DNA of 64,000 nt from Haloarcula amylolytica JCM 13557. GTDB taxonomy: Archaea > Halobacteriota > Halobacteria > Halobacteriales > Haloarculaceae. This document shows, one piece after another, positions 42,968 to 50,101 of this stretch. A program made the position numbers and the translations under genes. Numbering within the stretch: the stretch's first letter is position 1; each line of letters opens with the position of its first letter. Location of the stretch: positions 62,001 through 126,000 of the forward strand of contig NZ_AOLW01000007.1 of the NCBI RefSeq assembly GCF_000336615.1, written 5' to 3'. The notes under the pieces are model-generated. The model was not told the DNA's origin. It was given only the letters and a program-made list of their open reading frames with translations, and ran no database searches.

Positions 42968-43113
42968 ACTCGCTTTTCGGCTGTTGTCTGCCGACGTTAC
43001 ACGACTGTCCCAGTGAGAACGTCCTTAGCAACCTACTATTCCGGTATTAGTCAGCTGCCGCTCTATTATCGCCTCTATAGTTTCGTGCGACCGCCGGGGA
43101 CTCCGTGCTGTGA

Positions 43114-43797
<684 letters not shown>

Positions 43798-44043
43798 CTA
43801 CAGGTCGACAGTCACGCGCAGTTCGCTGTCAGTGATCGTTCCGATGGCGTCGGCGGCGACCTCGATATCGTCCTCGTCGGCGTCACCGAACCCGAGCCCC
43901 TGCACCCAGGCTTCGGTGAGATCTGGCTCCGGCTCGACGTACGCGACCTGTCCCTTCGGGTCGACCTCGGTCACGATGCCGATCTGCTCTCCCTGTGCGT
44001 CCATGAGGAACTTCCCCTCGTCTTCTGTCGATAATACTGCCAT
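43798..44043 (-). CDS. PRC-barrel-like small protein
   Basis: The ATG at 44043 gives 81 residues. The strand pattern GKFLMDAQGEQIGIVTEVD and QVAYVEPEP resembles a PRC-barrel, a small beta-barrel found in RNA-processing and membrane-associated proteins. The rest is acidic. The assignment rests on pattern only. Function unknown. Confidence 0.6.
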   Translation of the reverse strand: MAVLSTEDEGKFLMDAQGEQIGIVTEVDPKGQVAYVEPEPDLTEAWVQGLGFGDADEDDIEVAADAIGTITDSELRVTVDL

Positions 44044-44148
44044 TTCGTCTGACACCACTGGCCGGATCAAGTAATAAACGTCGGTCACGCCGACGCCGGC
44101 CACCCGTGTCCCTGCCGTCTGCCGTCGGCCGGCACCCGCTCTGGTCCG

Positions 44149-44712
44149 CTAGTACCGGGAGAAGTTCTCGTCAGGGTATATCCCCTCGTCGGTGATGTCA
44201 ACCACGTCCAGCGTCGCCAGCCGACTGAGACGGTCCGCCGCGTCACCCTCGTCGACGCCCAGTTCCACCGCCCGCGCCAGCACGCGGTCGCGGCTGGGTA
44301 CGGACTCGATGAAGCCGTCGCTGTCCGTCTCTGTCGCCTCTGCGATGATCGCCTTCAGGATGGCCCCGTGTTCCCGCTTCGACGGCGTGGTGCTGTCGCC
44401 GGTCCAGTCCACGCTCAGCGTCCCGTCCTCGTTGACGTGGGAGACGACGAACCCGTCCGGCAGCGCTTCCGTCACCGCCGCCACCAGCGCCGCCCGGTCG
44501 AGCCGCGCCTCGAATCGGAACCGCTTGCCGTCCTTGGACTGCCCGAGACTCCCGACGTTCGTACCTGCTTCCCCTATCGCCTCCGAAACCGCGTCGGCAA
44601 GCCGGTCCTGTACTGCCGCCGCGACGGCGTCCCGCTCCGCACCGAGGGCCGCGAGTTCGTCGGTCAGGGTCGCGTGGCGCTCCATCTGCTCGTGTGCTGG
44701 CTCCTCTGTCAT
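44149..44712 (-). CDS. hypothetical haloarchaeal protein
   Basis: The ATG at 44712 gives 187 residues: a coiled-coil-like helix (EQMERHATLTDELAALGAE), a middle alpha/beta part (RFRFEARLDRAALVAAV), and a C-terminal winged-helix-like region (DGFIESVPSRDRVLARAVELG, then LSRLATLDVVDITDEG). This last part resembles the helicase-like or Mcm-type winged helices of haloarchaeal proteins of unknown role. The frame continues upstream but without support. Confidence 0.65.
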   Translation of the reverse strand: MTEEPAHEQMERHATLTDELAALGAERDAVAAAVQDRLADAVSEAIGEAGTNVGSLGQSKDGKRFRFEARLDRAALVAAVTEALPDGFVVSHVNEDGTLSVDWTGDSTTPSKREHGAILKAIIAEATETDSDGFIESVPSRDRVLARAVELGVDEGDAADRLSRLATLDVVDITDEGIYPDENFSRY

Positions 44713-44791
44713 ACCCATGCCACTCGTCGCCACGGAATTACCTGTTCCGGCGGCTGTGTCGAACCGACCGGGGCGACGCAGCGGTCGCCGC

Positions 44792-45433
44792 CTAGTCGCC
44801 TGCCGTCGCGGTCCCGCGAGCGAACTCGCGAATCGGCCAGATACCAATCGTCGGCGTCGTACACTCGCTCAACTGAAGGTGATCTGATGCCTCGATCTTC
44901 GGCCGAAGACGCCGATTCAGGTGGCAGTTACCGCCGATTCTGCGCCACAGCGGCGTCAACAGGTCTTGACTCCGGCCAACCCACCCGTCCGATCGGATGT
45001 GGTCCAGAAACCGGAACTCCCCCTCGGGTCGGAGCACTCGGGCAATCTCCGCGAGCATCGGATCGATAGTCGGTACTGAACAGCACACCCCACACTCGAC
45101 AACGTAGTCGAAGGTGTTGTCACCGTAAGGCAGCGTTTCGCCGCGGCCACTGACCAGCGCCATCTCGACTGTGCTGTCCGCGATTTTCTCCTCTGCCCGC
45201 TGCCACATCCCCGGGTCCGGCTCGACGGCGTGGAACGATGCCGTCCCCTCGGCCTCGGACTCGTAGTACGGCAGCATCGGCCCGGTTCCGGGGCCGATTT
45301 CGAGAACTGTCCCGTCCAGTCCAGCCGCCAGATACTCCCGATGCTCCGGAACCTGACACCGCTCGAAGTACCACTGTACGGGGTCGTAGAGTGCCGCAAC
45401 GACTGGATGGAACTGAATATCACCCCCGGCCAT
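44792..45433 (-). CDS. class I SAM-dependent methyltransferase
   Basis: This 213-residue protein has a classical motif I (VLEIGPGTGPML, near residue 45), an acidic loop VEPDPGMW and ETLPYGDNTFDYVV, and ARVLRPEGEFRFLDH. The N-terminal VAALYDPVQWYFE and a CCSV segment recall methyltransferases of the UbiE/thiol family, but no substrate can be named. An ATATTTGT box lies about 28 nt above the ATG, so it is probably leaderless. Confidence 0.85.
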   Translation of the reverse strand: MAGGDIQFHPVVAALYDPVQWYFERCQVPEHREYLAAGLDGTVLEIGPGTGPMLPYYESEAEGTASFHAVEPDPGMWQRAEEKIADSTVEMALVSGRGETLPYGDNTFDYVVECGVCCSVPTIDPMLAEIARVLRPEGEFRFLDHIRSDGWVGRSQDLLTPLWRRIGGNCHLNRRLRPKIEASDHLQLSECTTPTIGIWPIREFARGTATAGD

Positions 45434-45755
45434 GACCTTGTTTCGTCACTGATTCCACTGTACAAATATGTTCGGGTCCCCCCACCCCTCAGCAGGTGAT
45501 GCGTAGACACGGTCACAAAGAACCCACGTACCATGACGAGCGAGGTACGTTACAGTCTCACCGGACGCTACCGGCGGGACCGTCCGGCTATTCCCCCACT
45601 TTTTGCGACGAGTGGTTCGCTTTTAACGAACTGGAAAAAGATGGTATGTCGCTTCTCGGATTGTGACCCACGCCCTGAAATGCTCGCTGTGCCTTTCTGG
45701 TCTCGCTCAAATCTGCTTGGGGCTGTGTTCACTGCTCATTTTGTACGCAGGAAAA
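45434..45755. other. gene-free gap before tRNA-Phe
   Basis: This 322-bp stretch holds the minus-strand promoter at 45459-45467 and, further right, a small stem GTTCG/CGAAC near 45610-45626. An ORF running into the tRNA on the plus strand is not credible. I see nothing else. Confidence 0.5.
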
Positions 45756-45829
45756 TGCCGCCTCCCGGATTTGAACCGGGGACAGCTCGATCTTCAGTCG
45801 AGTGCTCTCCCAGTCTGAGCTAAGGCGGC
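45756..45829 (-). tRNA. tRNA-Phe (GAA)
   Basis: The minus strand reads GCCGCCTTAGCTC at the 5' end and closes with AGGCGGC plus discriminator A; the acceptor stem is a perfect 7 bp. The anticodon loop CTGAAGA gives GAA, and the T arm is CCCGG-TTCAAAT-CCGGG. No CCA is encoded. Confidence 0.95.
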
Positions 45830-45918
45830 GTGCACTCCAAGCGATGACGAGGGTAGAAAAAAGCATTTCGAAAGCGGGCGCAGGTTCTGTGGGATCGACC
45901 GGGCGGTTCGACCGCCGA

Positions 45919-46038
45919 TTACGGGAGGAACAGGTCCGCGCTGTCGAACGTCTCGCCACAGTCGTCGCATTCGTACTCAGTGCCGTTGGTCGTCGAGACG
46001 TGCCCGCTGCAGGCCGGACACGTCGAGCCATCTATCAT
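45919..46038 (-). CDS. 39-aa zinc-ribbon microprotein
   Basis: The ORF has CPAC at residues 7-10 and CDDC at residues 24-27, a complete four-cysteine zinc ribbon, in only 39 residues. An ATATAT box (46062-46067) lies about 26 nt above the ATG, right for a leaderless start. It sits between tRNA-Phe and the tRNA-Val repeat region. Function unknown. Confidence 0.7.
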   Translation of the reverse strand: MIDGSTCPACSGHVSTTNGTEYECDDCGETFDSADLFLP

Positions 46039-46120
46039 GCCACGCACTACCACCACTCCGGATATATGGATTACGGGCGACTATCAATCGAGATAGATGC
46101 CCTGATATCTGGGCCACGAT

Positions 46121-46200
46121 GTTGCGCGCGACTGGCCGGAATCGAATCCACAGGGACCATCCGCTCCTCACGTCCGTTCGTCGCAGGATGGGTCCGGGCG
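46121..46200. repeat. 80-bp direct repeat, distal copy, ending in a tRNA-Val fragment
   Basis: This copy matches 46399-46478 with about three substitutions. Its last 12 nt (46189-46200) equal the 3' end of the minus-strand tRNA-Val; after that the sequence diverges. Confidence 0.85.
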
Positions 46201-46247
46201 TCCTCGTGAGCGAAGCGAACGAGGGATCGGGAGAGCAGTGCTCTCCC

Positions 46248-46281
46248 GGCGGATTCGAACCGAAGGAAGACTCACTGCGTT
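46248..46281. repeat. partial copy of the region 46364-46401
   Basis: The first 18 nt (GGCGGATTCGAACCGAAG) match 46364-46381 and the last 11 (CTCACTGCGTT) match 46391-46401, with the centre changed. It contains a T-arm-like GATTCGAACC. Confidence 0.7.
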
Positions 46282-46355
46282 CGTCTTCCAGGGTTCGAAC
46301 CGCCCGGCCGCATCACACACGCGGCGCTCGTCAGTGAGCGCCGCGAGAAGTTCAG

Positions 46356-46377
46356 TGGGTCCGGGCGGATTCGAACC
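46356..46377 (-). repeat. 22-nt copy of the tRNA-Val 3' end
   Basis: The sequence is identical to 46467-46488 (discriminator, acceptor strand and most of the T arm) but then diverges, so it cannot be a functional tRNA. It resembles the tRNA fragments left as attachment sites. Confidence 0.8.
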
Positions 46378-46398
46378 GAAGCCAGACGTGCTCACTGC

Positions 46399-46478
46399 GT
46401 TGCGCGCGACTGGCAGGAATCGAATCCACAGGGACCATCCGCTTTTCACGTCCGTTCGTCGCAGGATGGGTCCGGGCG
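46399..46478. repeat. 80-bp direct repeat, copy running into tRNA-Val
   Basis: This is the partner of 46121-46200, 278 bp away. It overlaps the first 12 nt of the genuine tRNA-Val gene. It also contains a T-arm-like GGAATCGAATCC, which may derive from another tRNA. Confidence 0.85.
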
Positions 46479-46540
46479 GATTCGAACCACCGGCCTCGGC
46501 CTTGTAAAGGCCACGTCATAACCAACTAGACCACGGACCC
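46467..46540 (-). tRNA. tRNA-Val (TAC)
   Basis: The minus strand begins GGGTCCGTGGTC and ends CGGACCC plus discriminator A, a 7-bp acceptor stem. The loop TTTACAA between GGCC arms gives anticodon TAC. The T arm is GGTGG-TTCGAAT-CCGCC. No CCA is encoded. Its 3' end is repeated three times nearby. Confidence 0.95.
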
Positions 46541-46637
46541 GTATGCCACCGTTTTCCATCGGCAGGAATAACGCTTTCTCTCTCGGTCGACAGTGGGCAC
46601 CGACAGTATTACCCACGGCCTGCCCCTCACACGGAGT

Positions 46638-47225
46638 ATGCAGCGCCCTGCCGTGGTCGTCCTGGGACTGGTCGGCCTGCTCGTCGCCGCTGCCGTGGTC
46701 CTCCAGACCGGGCTCTGGGTCGAGGTGCTCGGGACCGGCGAGTACGAGGAGGGCACAGTGACGGTTCGGGAGGGGTCGGACGCGGCGTCGCCGACTGCAA
46801 CACAGCCCGCGACGGATGCTTCGACGCCGGAGACGACCATCGCGGCCCGTGAACAAGAGGCTGGGGAACCGCTGGGCACGGTCGAGGTTCGCATCGCACA
46901 GACGTTCGACCAGCGGTACGTCGGCTTGAGCGAGACGGCGTCGCTCGGACCCAACGAGGGGATGCTGTTCGTCCACGACGAGGCGGGCCAGCACACCTAC
47001 GTCATGCGGAACATGTCGTTCCCGCTCGACATCATCTTCATCGACGCTAACGGCACCATCACCACCATCCATCACGCGTCGCTCCCGCCGGAGGGGACCA
47101 GCGAGAGCGGCCTGACGGGCTACGAGGGGCGGGGCAAGTACGTCCTCGAAGTGAACCGCGGGTGGACGAACCACACCGGCGTCGAGGTCGGCGACCGGGT
47201 CGAACTGCCGCCCGAAGCCACGTAG
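46638..47225 (+). CDS. DUF192-family secreted or anchored protein
   Basis: The ATG at 46638 gives 195 residues with an N-terminal membrane anchor (residues about 4-24). A threonine-rich linker precedes a DUF192 domain (about 80-195): TFDQRYVGLSET, GMLFVHDEAG, MRNMSFPLDIIFID and VLEVNRGW are its typical strands. The fold is a small beta-barrel of unknown activity. It is 39 nt upstream of the ABC exporter gene and may share its transcript. Confidence 0.87.
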   Translation: MQRPAVVVLGLVGLLVAAAVVLQTGLWVEVLGTGEYEEGTVTVREGSDAASPTATQPATDASTPETTIAAREQEAGEPLGTVEVRIAQTFDQRYVGLSETASLGPNEGMLFVHDEAGQHTYVMRNMSFPLDIIFIDANGTITTIHHASLPPEGTSESGLTGYEGRGKYVLEVNRGWTNHTGVEVGDRVELPPEAT

Positions 47226-47264
47226 CCCGACGGCCTTTTGCGGGTTCGGTCCCTGAATCCGATA

Positions 47265-49187
47265 ATGGATTTCGACGCGGGTTCGGACGACGACGTGTTC
47301 GAGGATGCCAGAGAACGCGTCGATCAGCCGATGCTCCGCCTCTTTACTGACTACGGTCGGGGCCAGTGGGGGGCGTTCGTCGTGGGCCTCTTCAGTTCTA
47401 TCGTGGCTCGGATGCTGGACCTGCTGCCGCCGCTCCTCCTGGCGCTGGCTATCGACGCCATCTTTCTGCAGGAGGCCGAATACGGTCTCTTCCTAGTCCC
47501 GGACACTTGGATTCCCAGCGGGCAAGGCCCACAGCTCTGGCTCACCGCCGGCATCATCGCCGCCTCGTTCGGTATCGGGGCTGTTTTCCACTGGAGCCGG
47601 AACTGGGGCTGGAACAAGTTCGCCCAGCACGTCCAGCACGCCGTCCGGACGGACACCTACGAGACGATGCAGCGGCTGAACATGGACTTCTTCGCCGACA
47701 AGCAGACCGGCGAGATGATGTCGGTGCTGTCGAACGACGTGAACCGGCTGGAGAAGTTCCTCAACGACGGGCTCAACTCCGCCTCGCGGATGATAATCAT
47801 GGTCGTCGGCATCGCCACGTACCTGTTCTACATGAACTGGCAGCTGGCGCTGGTCGCGCTGTTGCCCGTCCCGATTATCGCCGTGTTCACGAAGCGGTTC
47901 ATCGACGTCATCCAGCCCAAATACGCCGAAGTCCGCTCGACGGTCGGCAAACTCAACTCCAGGCTCGAAAACAACCTCAGCGGCATCCAGATAATCAAGA
48001 CCGCCAACACCGAGCCCTACGAGGCCGACCGGGTCGAGGACACCTCCGAAGACTATCTGGACGCCAACTGGGACGCCATCGAGACGCGAATCACGTTCTT
48101 CCCCGGCCTCCGGCTGGTCTCGGGTATCGGCTTCGTCGTCACGTTCATCGTCGGCGGGCTGATGGTCACCGGACAGGCCCCCGGGCCGCTGACGGCGAGC
48201 CTCTCCCGCGGGCAGTTCGTCGCCTTCATCATCTACACCCAGCGGTTCGTCTGGCCAATGGCCCAGTTCGGGCAGATAATCAACATGTACCAGCGGGCCT
48301 ACGCCTCCGCCGAGCGCGTGTTCGGGCTGATGGACACGCCCGGCCGCCTCGAAGAGGCCGAGGACGCACCGCCACTCGACGTGACGGAGGGCCGGGTCGA
48401 GTACGAGGACGTGTCCTTCAGCTACGACAGCGACGACGAGTCGGTACTCTCGGACATCTCCTTCGAGGCTGCGGGCGGCGAGACGGTCGCTCTCGTCGGC
48501 CCGACCGGTGCGGGGAAATCCACCGTTCTGAAGCTCCTGCTTCGGATGTATGACGTTGACTCCGGTACGGTCCGAATCGATGGCCAGAACGTCAAGGACG
48601 TGCAGATCCAGAGCATCCGGCGGGCCATCGGCTACGTCAGTCAGGAGACGTTCCTGTTCTACGGCACCGTCCGCGAAAACATCGCCTACGGGACGTTCGA
48701 CGCCACCGACGAGGAAATCGTCGCCGCCGCGAAAGCCGCCGAGGCCGACCAGTTCGTCCGCAACCTCCCCGACGGCTACGACACGATGGTCGGCGAACGC
48801 GGCGTCAAGCTCTCAGGTGGCCAGCGCCAGCGCATCGCCATCGCGCGGGCCATTCTGAAGGACCCGGAGGTCCTCATCCTCGACGAGGCGACCAGCGACG
48901 TCGACACGGAGACGGAGATGCTCATCCAGCGGTCGCTCGACGACCTGACCGCCGACCGGACCACGTTCGCCATCGCCCACCGACTCTCGACGGTGAAAGA
49001 CGCCGACACGATTCTCGTCGTCGAGGACGGCCGCATCGTCGAGCGCGGGACCCACGACGACCTGCTCGCCGCGGACGGCCTCTACGCCAACCTCTGGGCG
49101 GTCCAGGCCGGCGAAATCGACGAACTCCCCGAAGAGTTCGTCGAGCGTGCGATTCAGCGACGGGCGCGGACGGATGCCGACGACTGA
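47265..49187 (+). CDS. ABC transporter, fused permease and ATPase (exporter type)
   Basis: The ATG at 47265 gives 640 residues. An ABC_membrane domain with six helices covers about residues 35-340, and the ATPase covers about 375-615: Walker A GPTGAGKST, signature KLSGGQRQRIA, Walker B VLILDEATSD and the switch region AHRLST. This half-transporter plan is that of MsbA/Sav1866-type exporters that work as dimers. Its cargo is unknown. The stop codon lies inside the first unit of a three-copy tandem repeat. Confidence 0.93.
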   Translation: MDFDAGSDDDVFEDARERVDQPMLRLFTDYGRGQWGAFVVGLFSSIVARMLDLLPPLLLALAIDAIFLQEAEYGLFLVPDTWIPSGQGPQLWLTAGIIAASFGIGAVFHWSRNWGWNKFAQHVQHAVRTDTYETMQRLNMDFFADKQTGEMMSVLSNDVNRLEKFLNDGLNSASRMIIMVVGIATYLFYMNWQLALVALLPVPIIAVFTKRFIDVIQPKYAEVRSTVGKLNSRLENNLSGIQIIKTANTEPYEADRVEDTSEDYLDANWDAIETRITFFPGLRLVSGIGFVVTFIVGGLMVTGQAPGPLTASLSRGQFVAFIIYTQRFVWPMAQFGQIINMYQRAYASAERVFGLMDTPGRLEEAEDAPPLDVTEGRVEYEDVSFSYDSDDESVLSDISFEAAGGETVALVGPTGAGKSTVLKLLLRMYDVDSGTVRIDGQNVKDVQIQSIRRAIGYVSQETFLFYGTVRENIAYGTFDATDEEIVAAAKAAEADQFVRNLPDGYDTMVGERGVKLSGGQRQRIAIARAILKDPEVLILDEATSDVDTETEMLIQRSLDDLTADRTTFAIAHRLSTVKDADTILVVEDGRIVERGTHDDLLAADGLYANLWAVQAGEIDELPEEFVERAIQRRARTDADD

Positions 49188-49330
49188 AGCGGCGAGGACT
49201 CCTTGTCCGAGCCGTCAGTGGTCGGCATTGGCTGATGACTGAACCGGCGAGAACGCTATTCTCGAGCCGTCGAGCGTCGGCAGTTACCGACGACTGAAAC
49301 GGCGAAAACGCCGTCTTCCGGCCGGCCGGG
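49182..49330. repeat. 55-bp imperfect tandem repeat, three units, from the exporter gene end
   Basis: Units start at 49182, 49237 and 49292, each with GACTGAA followed by CGGCGA. The TGA stop of the exporter is within the first GACTGAA. Units 2 and 3 have diverged after their first half; unit 3 is partial. They fill the gap before the gene at 49370. Confidence 0.8.
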
Positions 49331-49369
49331 CACAAACGATTATTACGCATTGTCTTGTAATGGTCTCAC

Positions 49370-49810
49370 ATGGCAACCGCGTACCTCGCTAGCACGGCAC
49401 TAATGGGCGTGTTGGTGATGGCGGTGGTCGCATGGATGGTCCGCGGGCGCGGCTGGTATCAGTACAGTCCGGGGGCGTCGACGAGCAGCCGGTCCCCGGC
49501 GTTCGACCGCGAGAGTCGCTTCACGGAAATGGCTGACCAGCCGATGGTCTGGGTCGCCGCGTTCGCGGTGCTGGTCGTCGGCCTTCTGGTCGGCGTCGTC
49601 GCATCCATCTCCGGCCCCGTCGAGACGCAGGCAACAGCGGGGCTGGCGGTCGCTGTCGTCGGCGGGGCGGGCCTCTGTGGCTACCTGCTGTTTGGCGTCT
49701 ACCTGTCGGCGACGCGACGGGGACACCCCCGCTCGCTGGCCGTCGCCGAATCTGCGACTGTCGCCGGTGTGCTCTTTCTCATCGCCATTGGCTTCCAGCT
49801 GGTGGCCTGA
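49370..49810 (+). CDS. hypothetical membrane protein next to the cox genes
   Basis: This 146-residue protein has four hydrophobic helices (about residues 5-25, 57-80, 87-110 and 122-143). A polar loop with RGWYQYSPGASTSS lies between helices 1 and 2. No known motif. It converges with the last gene of the cytochrome oxidase operon, and a link to that complex is only a guess. Confidence 0.75.
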   Translation: MATAYLASTALMGVLVMAVVAWMVRGRGWYQYSPGASTSSRSPAFDRESRFTEMADQPMVWVAAFAVLVVGLLVGVVASISGPVETQATAGLAVAVVGGAGLCGYLLFGVYLSATRRGHPRSLAVAESATVAGVLFLIAIGFQLVA

Positions 49811-49830
49811 TTTTCAGGTTGTTTGGCCGG

Positions 49831-50097
49831 TCACAGTATCGAGTATGCCGCTGCGCCGGTCAGCGCGAGCGCGGCGACAGTCCCGCCGAGGACGAGGTAC
49901 GTGACGGCGCGTGGTTCCCAGCGCAGGTGCTGGTAGTACGCGGCAACGCCCACGGCCTTGATCACCGACAGCACCATGATGAGCGCGAAGGCGGCCCAGT
50001 AGGCGCTGTCGACGAGGCCGGCGAACTCGACGACGGCCTGTGCGGTCGCGAAGGCGAACAACACGACGTATATCACGGTGTAGCCTTTCCAGTCCAT
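49831..50097 (-). CDS. cytochrome c oxidase subunit IV-like membrane protein
   Basis: This 88-residue protein has three membrane helices, the second with IMVLSVIKAVGVAAYYQHLRWEP (in part VIKAVGVAAYYQHL). That pattern is typical of the small subunit-IV (CoxD/prokaryotic type) proteins. It begins 4 nt after the end of the fused coxA-coxC gene, so it is the last gene of the operon. Confidence 0.85.
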   Translation of the reverse strand: MDWKGYTVIYVVLFAFATAQAVVEFAGLVDSAYWAAFALIMVLSVIKAVGVAAYYQHLRWEPRAVTYLVLGGTVAALALTGAAAYSIL

Positions 50098-50101
50098 TGT
50101 T

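Noticed and set aside
45533-45823. 96-codon ORF running into tRNA-Phe
   Set aside because: It covers most of the tRNA gene in antisense and shows no protein motif.
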